Shown here piece by piece: positions 17,416 through 26,463 of a stretch of 64,000 bases of DNA (position 1 is the first letter of the stretch; the number at the start of each line of letters is the position of its first letter). The stretch lies in assembly GCF_024298845.1 (NCBI RefSeq), contig NZ_CP101156.1, forward strand, positions 2,480,001-2,544,000, in the 5' to 3' direction. Position numbers and translations under genes: made by a program. Source of the stretch: Natronosalvus amylolyticus (GTDB lineage Archaea > Halobacteriota > Halobacteria > Halobacteriales > Natrialbaceae). The notes below the pieces were generated by a model. The model did not search any database and was not told the origin of the DNA. It worked only from the letters and a program-made list of their open reading frames with translations.

Positions 17416-19299
17416 ATGAGCGATGGATTCGATTACGGCGATCTCGAGGAGGGTCGTCACGTCAACTACTGGTCGTTCGACCGGACGCTCCAGCGAAATG
17501 TGCGGCGCATCTACGCCCCCGACGAATGTAGGTGGGCGGCCCCGATTCTCGAGGAGTTCGGCGACGTAATCGGCCACACAATCGCCGACAACGCCGACGT
17601 CATCGACGACCACGGCCCGGAACTCGAGACCTACGACAAAGACGGCGAGGTGGTCAACCGCGTTCGCTATCCCGCCGAACAACTCGAGAACGAGCGACTG
17701 GTCTACGAGCGGGGTATCGTCGCGGATTCCTTCGAAGCGCCACCGGGCCGGGACCGGCCGATGCCGCTCAGCCACAATCTCGTGATGCAATACCTGCTCT
17801 CGTACGCCGACGTGGGCTTTGACTGTCCCGTCGCGATGACGGCGGGGGCTGCACTCGTCCTCGAGAAGTTCGGCGACGAAGACCTCGAGGCCTACTACGA
17901 GGGGCTCACCAGCCGTGAGTACGGCGACCTCATCGAGGGAGCGATGTTTCTCACCGAAAAGCAAGGTGGGAGTGACGTCGGGGCAACCGAAACGATTGCC
18001 AGGTGGGACGACGACGCCGATTGTTATCGCCTCGAGGGCGAGAAGTGGTTCTGTTCGAACATCGACGCACAGGGCACGCTTGCACTGGCCCGAACGCCTG
18101 ACGCACCCGAGGGTACGAAGGGACTCTCGATGTTTCTGGTGCCTCACGAACTCGAGGACGGGGTGAACGACCAACTGTACCGACGGCTCAAGGACAAACT
18201 CGGGACGATTGCGGTGCCGACGGGCGAGGTCGAACTGCAGGGGGCGAAGGCGTTTCTCGTCGGGGAGGAAGAAGCCGGCTTCAAGCAGATGGCCGAGATG
18301 CTCAACCTCGAGCGCCTGTCGAACGCCGCGGCTTCGTGTGGCCTCATCGGTCGGGCACTCCTCGAGAGCAAGGTCAAAGCCGCGAACCGGGAGGCGTTCG
18401 GGGACACCATCGACCGGTACCCGCTCATGCGCCGGGACCTGGTTGATATGGCGGTCGACCACGAGGCTGCGACCGCCTTCACGATGGAAGCCGCCCGGCT
18501 GTTTTCGGTTCGCGAGCGGGCCGAACGCGTTGCCCGTGGGGACATTTCGCTCGAAGACGGAGTTGATCGAAACCTTCTCGAGGTCGGGGCCGACGGGGCG
18601 ACCCTCGAGAGCGGGACGGATAGGGAGACCCTCGAGGACGAGGCCGAAGACGCGTACCGGCTCATGCGATTGCTCATTCCCATCTCGAAGGCGCGAACGG
18701 GGCGGATGGCCGTCGAAACTGCCTCCTACGCGATGGAGATTCAGGGTGGCAACGGCTACGTCAACGACTTCGTCACCAACCGACTGCTTCGGGACGCACA
18801 GGTGTTACCGATCTGGGAAGGCACCGAGAACATCCTCTCGCTCGACGTCTTGCGCGCCCTCGAGCGCGAAGCTGCCCACGAGCCGTTCATCGAGGCCGTC
18901 CAGACACGTCTCGAGAGGATTTCCCATCCGCTGCTCGAGGGGCCTGCCGAAACGGTCGAAGCCGAGTTCCACGAGTTGACGGACGCGCTCGCGACGCTCG
19001 CGACCGAAGACACCGAGTACGCTCAGTTGCAGGCCAAGGAGCTAACCCACTACATCTTCGACGTGTTTACCGCTGCGGTGTTGCTCGAGGACGCCCAGCG
19101 GGCGCTCGAGGGTGACACGGGGCAACCGGATGCACGACTCGCGCTCGTCGCGCGTCGGTTTATCGACCGGCAGTTCGACCACCGGCCCGCTCGCGGGATT
19201 ACGAGTGGCGACCGCTTCGCCATCGAGTATTTCGATCCGATCGTTCGCTACGCCCGAGTCGAACCATCTTCGCTCGAGTTCGAGCCCGCTTCGTCGTAG
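17416..19299 (+). CDS. Acyl-CoA dehydrogenase family protein (AidB-like)
   Basis: A 627-aa flavoprotein. Domain order is helical N-domain, beta middle domain (GAMFLTEKQGGSDVGA, then LEGEKWFCSNIDA), helical C-domain with LNLERLSNAAAS, GGNGYVNDF and the catalytic-Glu motif PIWEGTENI (near residue 472). The extra C-terminal helical region and total length fit the AidB/long acyl-CoA dehydrogenase subgroup rather than the usual 380-aa enzymes. It would bind FAD and oxidise an acyl-CoA; chain length is not predictable. An unusual acidic stretch (about 380-410) lies inside the C-domain. Confidence 0.88.
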   Translation: MSDGFDYGDLEEGRHVNYWSFDRTLQRNVRRIYAPDECRWAAPILEEFGDVIGHTIADNADVIDDHGPELETYDKDGEVVNRVRYPAEQLENERLVYERGIVADSFEAPPGRDRPMPLSHNLVMQYLLSYADVGFDCPVAMTAGAALVLEKFGDEDLEAYYEGLTSREYGDLIEGAMFLTEKQGGSDVGATETIARWDDDADCYRLEGEKWFCSNIDAQGTLALARTPDAPEGTKGLSMFLVPHELEDGVNDQLYRRLKDKLGTIAVPTGEVELQGAKAFLVGEEEAGFKQMAEMLNLERLSNAAASCGLIGRALLESKVKAANREAFGDTIDRYPLMRRDLVDMAVDHEAATAFTMEAARLFSVRERAERVARGDISLEDGVDRNLLEVGADGATLESGTDRETLEDEAEDAYRLMRLLIPISKARTGRMAVETASYAMEIQGGNGYVNDFVTNRLLRDAQVLPIWEGTENILSLDVLRALEREAAHEPFIEAVQTRLERISHPLLEGPAETVEAEFHELTDALATLATEDTEYAQLQAKELTHYIFDVFTAAVLLEDAQRALEGDTGQPDARLALVARRFIDRQFDHRPARGITSGDRFAIEYFDPIVRYARVEPSSLEFEPASS

Positions 19300-19337
19300 G
19301 CGTACCGCGCTCGAGTTTCAGCTCCCTTGTCGTCGGC

Positions 19338-20663
19338 TCACCGACGCTCGAGTCGCATTTCCATCCCGTCTTCGGGATGGGCCGTCAGCGAACCGCGGAG
19401 GTCGATGGGGCCGTCGTCGACCCGGCGGAGACGATACTGTTGTGCAACCGTGGCGGCGATGATCGGTGCCTCGAGCATCGTGAACCCCTTGCCGATGCAA
19501 CTGCGGGGGCCCGCACCGAACGGGAAGTACGCGTAGGTGGGATGGGTTGGCTCGAGCCAGCGGTCCGGATCGAAGGTATCCGGGTTCTCGAAGTAGCGGG
19601 GGTCGCGGTGTGTCGCCCACTGAGAACACATGATAAGCGAGTCTGCTGGGACGTCGTAGCCGCCCATCGTGACGTCTCGGTCGGCCTGTCTGAACATCAC
19701 GTACACCGGCGGATACAGTCGCATCGACTCCTGCAAGACGTTTCGCAGCGTGGTGAGCCGTCTGGCGTCGGCAGCCGTTGGCGGTGCACCCTCGAGGACG
19801 GTGTCGACTTCTTCGTGAACGCGCTGTTCGATAGCGCGGTGTGCTGAAAGGAGGGCAAAGGTGTAGGTGAGTACGAGCGCCGTCGTGTCGTGTCCAGCGA
19901 GCAACATCGTCATGAGTTCGTCTCGGATTCCCTGTTGATCGATCTTGGCCTCGGCCTTCGCTTCCAGGAGCAACGCGAGCAGGTCATCGTCCTCGTCGTC
20001 GATTCCTGTTCGTTTCCGCATCTCGACGAGGTCGTCGACGACCCCCTCGAGTTTCTCGACGGAACGTTCGAACGTCCGGTTTTCCGGTGTCGGCACCCAC
20101 TCCGGCATCACGGCACGAACCGGGTCCGGTTCGAAACGGCGACCGACTGGCTCGAGCAGGTGGGCGGTCTTCTTTGCCGTCGCCACCGGCAGGTCGACGC
20201 CGAACATCGCTTCGACGATAATCTCGAGGGTGGTTCGGGTCATTTCCCACTCGATGTTTCGCGTGGCCCCGTCGCTCCAGCGGTCGACCATCGCCTGTGC
20301 TCGCTGTGCCATCATGGGTGCCATACTGGCGATTCTTCCAGGTGCAAACGCTGGCGTCGCTAGCTCTCGTCGGTCGCGCCAGTGGTCGCCCTCGCTGGTA
20401 AGGAGTCCCTCGCCGAGCAGTTGTCCGAGTGCGTCAGCCTGGAAGTCGGGTTTCGAGAAGTGAGCCGCGTCGCTGACGAGTACTTGCTCGATCAACGCCG
20501 GTGTCGTGACGAAATAGGTCCGGTTCGGACCGAGGTCGAAGGCCGCAATCTCGCCGTAGGCTTCACGAACCTCACGCACGAACGCGAACGGATCGCGAGC
20601 ATAGCGGGGGAGGACACCGACCATCGGCGGGCCGTCCGGTCCGGGAACGACGTAGTTTCCCAT
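19338..20663 (-). CDS. Cytochrome P450
   Basis: A 441-aa soluble P450. It has the I-helix oxygen-activation motif AGHDTT (near 250), ExxR in ESMR (near 300), the PERF-like DPDRW, and the heme-binding loop FPFGAGPRSCIGKGF with the Cys ligand near 393. The N-terminus has no membrane anchor. Haloarchaeal P450s of this type (CYP174-like from memory) resemble bacterial CYP102-type heme domains. The redox partner is not encoded nearby. ATG 20663 (MGNYVVPGPDGPP) begins at the usual proline-rich start. Convergent with the acyl-CoA dehydrogenase. Confidence 0.9.
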   Translation of the reverse strand: MGNYVVPGPDGPPMVGVLPRYARDPFAFVREVREAYGEIAAFDLGPNRTYFVTTPALIEQVLVSDAAHFSKPDFQADALGQLLGEGLLTSEGDHWRDRRELATPAFAPGRIASMAPMMAQRAQAMVDRWSDGATRNIEWEMTRTTLEIIVEAMFGVDLPVATAKKTAHLLEPVGRRFEPDPVRAVMPEWVPTPENRTFERSVEKLEGVVDDLVEMRKRTGIDDEDDDLLALLLEAKAEAKIDQQGIRDELMTMLLAGHDTTALVLTYTFALLSAHRAIEQRVHEEVDTVLEGAPPTAADARRLTTLRNVLQESMRLYPPVYVMFRQADRDVTMGGYDVPADSLIMCSQWATHRDPRYFENPDTFDPDRWLEPTHPTYAYFPFGAGPRSCIGKGFTMLEAPIIAATVAQQYRLRRVDDGPIDLRGSLTAHPEDGMEMRLERR

Positions 20664-20738
20664 ACGTGTTGTTCGACACCAAGGCAAAAGACGTTGGCCC
20701 GAACTGTGCATTCGGGGGCACGAGGGGGGAGCAACTCG

Positions 20739-21257
20739 CTACTCGAGCATTTCGGCGGCTTCCTCGACGTCCATCACGCCCTGCTCGACGGCCTGCAGAA
20801 TCCGCACGATTTCGGGGTCCGGACCCGGGTCCTCGTCGCCGATTTCCTCGAGGGTGACTTTTTTCGAAATACCGACGAACTCTTCGAAGTCGGTTCCCTC
20901 GGCGATTGCCGTTTCCTTTTTGACGCGGTAGTTCCCGCCGTCGGTCACGTGGAGGTCGCCGGGATGGAAAAAGTACCAGTCCTCGCGGTCGAACCGGACC
21001 CCGATTCGGGGTTTCGCGCCGAAGTTCTGGGCGAAGTAGATGAGCGCTTCGACCTCTTCGCCGGTGAGATAGATCGGGTTCCCAGCGCTGGATTTGGCTT
21101 CGATCGCATAGAACGTCTCGCCGTCGCCGGCGAGCACGTCGGGCAGTTCGCGTTCGGTCGCCGACCCGCTGGCGGGCGCTCGCATGACGGCAAATCCGGC
21201 TTCGTCGAGCGCGTTGACGAGTTCGCGCTCCCGACGGTCACCCTTCGCCTGAGACAT
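20739..21257 (-). CDS. hjc: Archaeal Holliday junction resolvase Hjc
   Basis: A 172-aa structure-specific nuclease that cuts four-way DNA junctions in recombinational repair. Restriction-enzyme-like active site: [17 protein letters not shown] with the N-terminal Glu, then [20 protein letters not shown] with the D-(x)n-E-x-K triad. The C-terminal 40 residues are an acidic haloarchaeal extension. The PINA ATPase, known in Sulfolobus to interact with Hjc, is encoded at 51920-53791. Divergent from the DJ-1 gene. Confidence 0.92.
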   Translation of the reverse strand: MSQAKGDRRERELVNALDEAGFAVMRAPASGSATERELPDVLAGDGETFYAIEAKSSAGNPIYLTGEEVEALIYFAQNFGAKPRIGVRFDREDWYFFHPGDLHVTDGGNYRVKKETAIAEGTDFEEFVGISKKVTLEEIGDEDPGPDPEIVRILQAVEQGVMDVEEAAEMLE

Positions 21258-21419
21258 ACCCGACGTTCACGCCCGAGTGGTAATAAACGGGACGACTGGC
21301 TTGCGCTTCGGGCGGCGTGTCTCCCGTCGCTCGAGGTGCCCGGTCGTGCCTCGCCACCGCTCACCTGGGTCCCGATCTTCCGTCGAAACAGGTTTGGCCG
21401 CTCCGGCGAAGGCTCGTGC

Positions 21420-22019
21420 ATGGACACGACGGTCGCAGAAATCGTACTGTTCGACGGCTTCGACGAACTCGACGCGATCGGCCCGTTCGAGGTCTTCAAA
21501 AACGGCGCTCGAGCGGGGGCTGACCTCGAAACCCGGTTGGTAACCCTCGAGCCGACCGAGACGGTGACGGCGAGTCACGGCCTGCGAGTCGAACCGGACG
21601 GCGTGCTCGACGAACCGGACCTGCTGGTCGTTCCCGGCGGCGGCTGGACGAGCGCGGACGGCGGCGTTCGACGGGTCGTCAACGAGGGTCGACTGGCCGA
21701 CGCCGTCGCTGCCCACCACGAACGCGGTGGGACGCTCGCGGCGGTCTGTACGGGGGCGATGGTGCTCGCTACTGCGGGCGTGCTCGAGGGACGGCCGGCG
21801 ATCACCCATCAGGTCGCCCTGGAGGACCTGGCCGATTACGCCGACGTGACCGACGCGCGGGTCGTCGATGACGGAGACATCCTCACTGCGGGCGGGGTCA
21901 CCTCGGGGATCGACCTGGCGCTGTGGTACCTCGAGCGAGCGTTCGGCGAGTCGGTGGCGACCGCGGTGGCGACGGAGATCGAACACGAGCGACACGAATC
22001 GATCGTTCGACCGTCGTGA
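21420..22019 (+). CDS. DJ-1/PfpI family protein (AraC-N-like glutamine amidotransferase fold)
   Basis: A 199-aa protein. IVLFDGFDELDAIGPFEVF is the family N-terminus, LLVVPGGG follows, and AAVCTGAMVLATAGVLEGRPAITH contains the nucleophile Cys (near 105) in a nucleophile-elbow context. The C-terminal TAGGVTSGIDLALWYLER is like the amidotransferase domain of GlxA-type regulators but without an HTH. Likely a stand-alone thiol hydratase, deglycase or isonitrile-hydratase-like enzyme; the substrate is not known. ATG 21420 is chosen since upstream in-frame sequence is antisense to hjc. Confidence 0.87.
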   Translation: MDTTVAEIVLFDGFDELDAIGPFEVFKNGARAGADLETRLVTLEPTETVTASHGLRVEPDGVLDEPDLLVVPGGGWTSADGGVRRVVNEGRLADAVAAHHERGGTLAAVCTGAMVLATAGVLEGRPAITHQVALEDLADYADVTDARVVDDGDILTAGGVTSGIDLALWYLERAFGESVATAVATEIEHERHESIVRPS

Positions 22020-22105
22020 TCGATAGCTGATCGGGGTTGGCTAGGGGCGACATCTTGCCCACTTTTGCGAACGGATGGTGCGGCGATTTCCAGTTCTCGA
22101 GGCCG

Positions 22106-23503
22106 TCAATCGGCACTCGAGGTCGCCACCTCGACGGCCCGGCGATTCATGCCTGAACCGGTTTCCTGCCGGTAGTACGCCCCGAGTCCGATGGCCACCG
22201 CGACGTTCGAGAGGGTGATCGCCCAGAAGACGGCCTCGGGCCCCATCCTGAGTGCGTAGACGCCGAGGATCGCGATTGGGAGCCTGACGGCCCAGTACTG
22301 ACAGACGGTGGCGACGAAACTGGTGCGGGTCCGACGAGCGCCGTTGAAGCCGGCCATCAACAGGTAGCTCGCGCCGATAGCCCAGTAGCCGTAGGCCAGA
22401 ATTTCGAGGTAGGCCACCGTGTACTCGAGTTCGAGTGCGGTCACGTCGGGGACGAACAGTGTCGTCAGGGTTTCCGGGATGAGCCACTGTATCGCCCCGA
22501 TGAGGGTGAGTGCGCCGGCGGCGATGGCGACGCCGACCCAGGTCGTTCGGGTCGCTCGAGCGGGGTTTTCGGCACCGAGGTTTTGCCCGATGACGCTCTG
22601 GGCGGCCTGTTGAAGCCCCTGTGCAGGGATGAACGCGACGGAGGCAACTCGAGCGCCGATGGTGTAGGCGGCGACTGCTGCGGCCCCACCGGCGACGGCG
22701 ACGATCCCGACGATGGCGACGCGAACGGACTGACTCGCCACGAACTGGCCGGCGTTGGGCCAGCCGACGTCGACGATTTCGCGTGCGTCCTCCCGGCTCA
22801 CCTCGAGGTGCTCGAGACCGAGGCGACAGTCCCCTCGTCCGCGAACGGCGAGCCCGACAGCGAGCAGGAAGCCGGCGGTGTAGCCCAGAATCGTCGCGTA
22901 GGCGGCACCCTCGACACCCAGTGCCGGGAAGTGCCACCAGCCGAAGATGAGAAACGGGTCGAGCGCGATGTTCGTCAGCACCGTCGCGAGATTGATGTAC
23001 AGCGCGCCACGGGCGTCCCCCCAGCCGACGAAGCCGGCCTCGAGGGAATCGCTCGCGGTCGCCAGCGGGAGGCCGATGGCGATGACGGCGAGGTACGCGC
23101 CCGCCAGCGTCGTCACCTGTGGATCGGTCGCGAACAGGCCCATGACATCTCGAGCGAACACGAAGGTTATGAGGCCGAGTACCGTGCCACCCAGGAGACC
23201 CAGGCCGACGCCAGTGACGATGGTTCGACGGGCACCCTCGAGGTTCTCCGCGCCGACGCGCTGGGAGACGAGCACCTGGGTTCCGACGGAGAGGCCGATT
23301 GCGACGGTGAACAGCAGGCCGATAATCGGGAAATTCAGGCCGACGGCTGCGACTTCGGTGCCGCCGAGGCGGCCGAGCCAGAAGACGTCGATCAACTGGT
23401 TGGCGACGTGGACGAGGTTCTGGGCAACGAGCGGCGCGGCCAGCAAGAGCAAGGCCTTCGGGATCGATCCGGCCGTCATCTGTTCGCGAGACACGTCAAC
23501 CAT
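22106..23503 (-). CDS. MATE family efflux transporter
   Basis: A 465-aa polytopic membrane protein with about 12 hydrophobic segments in two homologous halves. The N-terminal half begins IPKALLLLAAPLVAQNLVHVANQLIDVFWLGRLGG, and GLSVGTQVLVSQRVGAE is the MATE hallmark. The second half repeats it with QGLQQAAQSVIGQNLGAENP. It would export organic cations or toxins using Na+ or H+. ATG 23503 (MVDVSREQMTAG) is chosen; the upstream in-frame extension is unlike membrane protein. Convergent with the DJ-1 gene. Confidence 0.9.
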   Translation of the reverse strand: MVDVSREQMTAGSIPKALLLLAAPLVAQNLVHVANQLIDVFWLGRLGGTEVAAVGLNFPIIGLLFTVAIGLSVGTQVLVSQRVGAENLEGARRTIVTGVGLGLLGGTVLGLITFVFARDVMGLFATDPQVTTLAGAYLAVIAIGLPLATASDSLEAGFVGWGDARGALYINLATVLTNIALDPFLIFGWWHFPALGVEGAAYATILGYTAGFLLAVGLAVRGRGDCRLGLEHLEVSREDAREIVDVGWPNAGQFVASQSVRVAIVGIVAVAGGAAAVAAYTIGARVASVAFIPAQGLQQAAQSVIGQNLGAENPARATRTTWVGVAIAAGALTLIGAIQWLIPETLTTLFVPDVTALELEYTVAYLEILAYGYWAIGASYLLMAGFNGARRTRTSFVATVCQYWAVRLPIAILGVYALRMGPEAVFWAITLSNVAVAIGLGAYYRQETGSGMNRRAVEVATSSAD

Positions 23504-23696
23504 TGTGAGTGAGTTACTCCCATAGCTATCCGGGGTCGTTATAATTGTTTGTGCTCCGAATCCAACCTTTGAACCGATCGCGTCCGCCGTTGGCCACTCG
23601 CTCGAGCCGTGGTGGTGTTGGGCCACTCGCTCGAGCGAGTGAGTCTTCACGCCTGAACTGATGGATGCTATCGGACGGTGTGCCAGGGGACACTGC

Positions 23697-23780
23697 TATA
23701 GTAGCCAGTGAAACGATTTACACACCTACCGCGATGCAGTCTTGCGATAGGGTGTGCAATGACTTTCACTGGCTACTATA
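23697..23780. mobile_element. 84-bp MITE-like palindromic element
   Basis: Perfect 17-bp inverted repeats at 23697-23713 and 23764-23780 (outer end TATAGTAGCCAGTGAAA) enclose an interior that is itself an imperfect palindrome. It carries no gene. TA at both ends would suit an IS630/mariner-like TA target. It sits between the MATE and lipA genes, 53 bp before the lipA start. Confidence 0.6.
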
Positions 23781-23833
23781 CGGGCCCGCCGAAACCACCA
23801 CGATTTTTCACCTCGCCGGCCCTCGATACAGGT

Positions 23834-24766
23834 ATGAGCCGCTCGCGCAAGCCCGACTGGTTGAAGATGCGGCCACCGTCGGGTCGGGAGTTTACGGGAA
23901 TCAAGGAGACGCTTCGCGGCTACGACCTCAACACCGTCTGTGAGGAGGCTAACTGCCCGAACCTGGGCGAGTGCTGGAGCGGCCGCGGCGCCGACGGTGG
24001 CGGCACGGCCACGTTCATGTTGATGGGCCATCGCTGCTCGAGGGGCTGTAACTTCTGTGACGTCGAAACGGGTGGAATGGAGCCGCTTGACCCCGAGGAA
24101 CCGGAAAACGTCGGCCGTGCCATCGCGGAGATCGGTCTCGATTACGTGGTCCTGACGAGCGTCGACCGGGACGACCTCCCCGACCAGGGGGCAGGACACT
24201 TCGCCCAGACGATTCGAGAGATCAAGCGCCGCCATCCCGGAATTCTGGTCGAAGTCCTCATCCCCGACTTCCAGGGCGAACCCGACCTCGTGCGCAAGAT
24301 TATCGACGCGGGCCCGGACGTCATCGCCCACAACATCGAGACGGTCGAACGCCTCCAGTTCCCCGTCCGTGACCGTCGAGCGGGCTACGAACAGAGTCTG
24401 AGCGTACTCGAGCAGGTCGACCGGGAGTCGGACATTTACACGAAATCGTCGATCATGCTGGGACACGGCGAGTACGACCACGAAATCTACCAGACGCTGG
24501 CCGACCTCCGCGAGCGTGGCGTCGATATCGTCACGCTCGGCCAGTACCTCCAGCCATCGTTGAGCCACCTCGACGTGAAACGCTACGACCACCCCGACAA
24601 GTACGACACCTGGCGTCGCGTGGCCGAAGAGGAACTCGAGTTCCTGTACTGTGCGAGCGGTCCGATGGTTCGTTCTTCCTACAAAGCCGGCGAACTGTTC
24701 GTCGACGCACTCCTTCGGGAGGGTAAGAGCCCGGAGGAAGCCCGGACAGCGGCTCGAGCCGGGTAG
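23834..24766 (+). CDS. lipA: Lipoyl synthase
   Basis: A 310-aa radical-SAM enzyme that inserts two sulfurs into protein-bound octanoyl groups. Both clusters are visible: auxiliary cluster CEEANCPNLGEC (C-x4-C-x5-C, near 36-47) and radical-SAM CSRGCNFC (C-x3-C-x2-C, near 68-75). The C-terminal SSYKAGELF carries the R/S-SY motif. ATG 23834 (MSRSRKPDWLKMR) is the natural start. It would serve the E2 lipoyl domain of the 2-oxoacid dehydrogenase encoded at 28.7-33.7 kb. A palindromic element lies in its upstream region. Confidence 0.95.
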   Translation: MSRSRKPDWLKMRPPSGREFTGIKETLRGYDLNTVCEEANCPNLGECWSGRGADGGGTATFMLMGHRCSRGCNFCDVETGGMEPLDPEEPENVGRAIAEIGLDYVVLTSVDRDDLPDQGAGHFAQTIREIKRRHPGILVEVLIPDFQGEPDLVRKIIDAGPDVIAHNIETVERLQFPVRDRRAGYEQSLSVLEQVDRESDIYTKSSIMLGHGEYDHEIYQTLADLRERGVDIVTLGQYLQPSLSHLDVKRYDHPDKYDTWRRVAEEELEFLYCASGPMVRSSYKAGELFVDALLREGKSPEEARTAARAG

Positions 24767-24922
24767 CCTTCCGTCACTCGAGGCGATTGGATACCTGGTC
24801 GGAATCGATACGGTCCGTGCCGAACCGCATTACTTTGCTTTTCATAGCATATGCTATAGAAATGGGACCTATTTGACAGGGGCCGTTGAAGCGAAAGCAG
24901 CCGGTCCGGGGTTCGCTCGAGC

Positions 24923-25018
24923 GGTGTCGTCACGTTTCCCGTTACTCGAGTGGTGTCGTCACGTTTCCCGTTACTCGAGTGGTGTCGTCACGTTTCCCGT
25001 TACTCGAGTGGTGTCGTC
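24923..25018 (+). repeat. 29-bp tandem repeat, three units plus a partial fourth
   Basis: Units at 24923-24951, 24952-24980 and 24981-25009 are identical, with 9 bp of a fourth at 25010-25018. The repeat covers the stop codon and last codons of the leftward regulator ending at 25000, so each unit restates the codons for its C-terminal residues and stop. Confidence 0.92.
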
Positions 25019-26121
25019 CGGTCTAGCGTCACTGTCGCGACCGTACCCTGCGGACGGTTCTCCTCGAGGGTGAGATCACCGCCGATTTCGTCGAGGACGG
25101 TGGTAACCAGGTAGAGGCCGACGCCCATCCCGATTCGGTCCTCGGGCGAGCGCTCGGGATCGGCGAGCGTGTCTCGCTGGGAGGCAGAGAGGCCAACACC
25201 TTCGTCGGCGATGGTCACGGAGACGGTTTCGGGGCGTTCTTCGAGGCCCACGGCAATCCGCGGGGGGTCCCGGTCGGTGTGGGTTGCGGCGTTCGTGAGC
25301 AGATGGCGGAACACGGAGTCGAGCATCTGGGTTCCCGAGACGAGGACTGCCTCGTCGGTGTCGACGCCGTCGCGAGACAGCTCGAGTTGGCCGTCGAACT
25401 CGGTTTCGACTCGATCGAGTTCGCGCTCGAGAACTGACGTGACGTCACAGGGGGAACTGGCGACGCCGTCCTCGCCATCGATGGCGTCCATGAGCTCCCC
25501 CGCAGTGTCGGTCAACTCGAGCCCGTGGTGAGCTGCCTGGAGGATGGCGTCGACGATTGGCTCCTCGTCATCCCCGACGCGTCCTTTGAGCTGGTCGCCC
25601 CAGCCGACGATCATGTTGACGTCGGTTCGGATGTCGGTTCTGATGAGGCGGTTGAGCAGCGCGAGCCGATCGTTTCGGTCTCGGAGCTGTCGGTAGGTTT
25701 CCGCCCGCTCGATGGCGTAGCGAACCGCACGGTGGATCAACTCGCCCGTAATCGATCCTTTGACCAGATAGTCCTGTGCACCCCGCCGAATCGCTTCGAC
25801 GCCGACGTTGCCATCGTTCTGTCCGGTGAGAACGACGACCGGCGTGGCAGGCGCGACCTCGACCATCGCGTCGACGGTCTCGAGGCCGGTGCTGTCGGGG
25901 AGCATTAGATCGAGCAAAATAACGTCCACGTCGCCCGTGCGACTTTCCTCGAGAGCCGCGGTCAGCCGGTCGACGTGGACGACGTCCTCGATATCGAGCA
26001 GTGGCTCGGTATCTTCCAATCCGACGTCTGCCTGGTACTCGTGGAGCAACCGCCTGACGTATCTGGCGTCGTCCGGGTTGTCTTCGACGAGCAAAAGCGA
26101 CACACCGGCCGGGGTATCCAT
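25000..26121 (-). CDS. Response-regulator receiver fused to histidine kinase-like ATPase
   Basis: A 373-aa cytoplasmic hybrid. An N-terminal receiver (residues 8-130) has the acidic pair in LLLVEDNPDD, the phospho-acceptor Asp in VILLDLMLP (near 71), a conserved Thr in VVVLTGQND and Lys in YLVKGSI. A helical segment (150-215) stands where the DHp domain would be, with no clear H-box His. A HATPase_c domain follows with the N box (LLTNAATHT), G1 IADEGVGL and G2 GMGVGLYLV. TATA-like aaatata lies about 20 nt upstream. Divergent from an HxlR-receiver-HalX gene; the two may form one circuit (inference). Confidence 0.87.
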   Translation of the reverse strand: MDTPAGVSLLLVEDNPDDARYVRRLLHEYQADVGLEDTEPLLDIEDVVHVDRLTAALEESRTGDVDVILLDLMLPDSTGLETVDAMVEVAPATPVVVLTGQNDGNVGVEAIRRGAQDYLVKGSITGELIHRAVRYAIERAETYRQLRDRNDRLALLNRLIRTDIRTDVNMIVGWGDQLKGRVGDDEEPIVDAILQAAHHGLELTDTAGELMDAIDGEDGVASSPCDVTSVLERELDRVETEFDGQLELSRDGVDTDEAVLVSGTQMLDSVFRHLLTNAATHTDRDPPRIAVGLEERPETVSVTIADEGVGLSASQRDTLADPERSPEDRIGMGVGLYLVTTVLDEIGGDLTLEENRPQGTVATVTLDRTTPLE

Positions 26122-26233
26122 ATCGGTATATTTTGGTAACTCACACTATGTGTTTCGGTTTCTTTCACTCGCGACGAGGTGACTGTTTCCGTCGCCTGAA
26201 AACGGCATTCATACGGTCTGCTGTAACTGTTTA

Positions 26234-26268
26234 CCGGTGATTGCCGACCCGGTATGGGAAATCACCGG
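26234..26268. promoter_or_regulatory. Hairpin in the 342-bp intergenic region between divergent regulators
   Basis: CCGGTGATT (26234-26242) pairs perfectly with AATCACCGG (26260-26268). It lies roughly midway between the two divergent starts at 26121 and 26464. No other gene is seen in 26122-26463. A TATA-like gctatagg near 26430-26437 is about 27 nt before the rightward start. Confidence 0.4.
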
Positions 26269-26463
26269 GAAGAGACGACAGTAAACCGTATCAGAGGAGA
26301 GGGACGAACTGGACCGTCCCACCGAATTCCGCTCGAGTTATAGCGATTTGTGGAAGCCTTGAGCCACTCGAATTGAGACGGTACCGCCCGAACCCCTCGA
26401 TAGTTCCACTCCCAGTCGGCGACTGGACCGAACAGCTATAGGAGCGTCTTCCCAACGGGTGGT

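Noticed and set aside
20382-21419. Upstream extension of the DJ-1/PfpI frame
   Set aside because: Antisense to the P450 and hjc genes; no recognisable domain before 21420.
23665-23943. 92-codon frame across the 84-bp palindrome
   Set aside because: It is made of palindrome sequence and the start of lipA in another frame; no protein features.
24923-25018. Possible CRISPR array
   Set aside because: The repeats are head-to-tail with no spacers and no cas genes; it is a simple tandem duplication.
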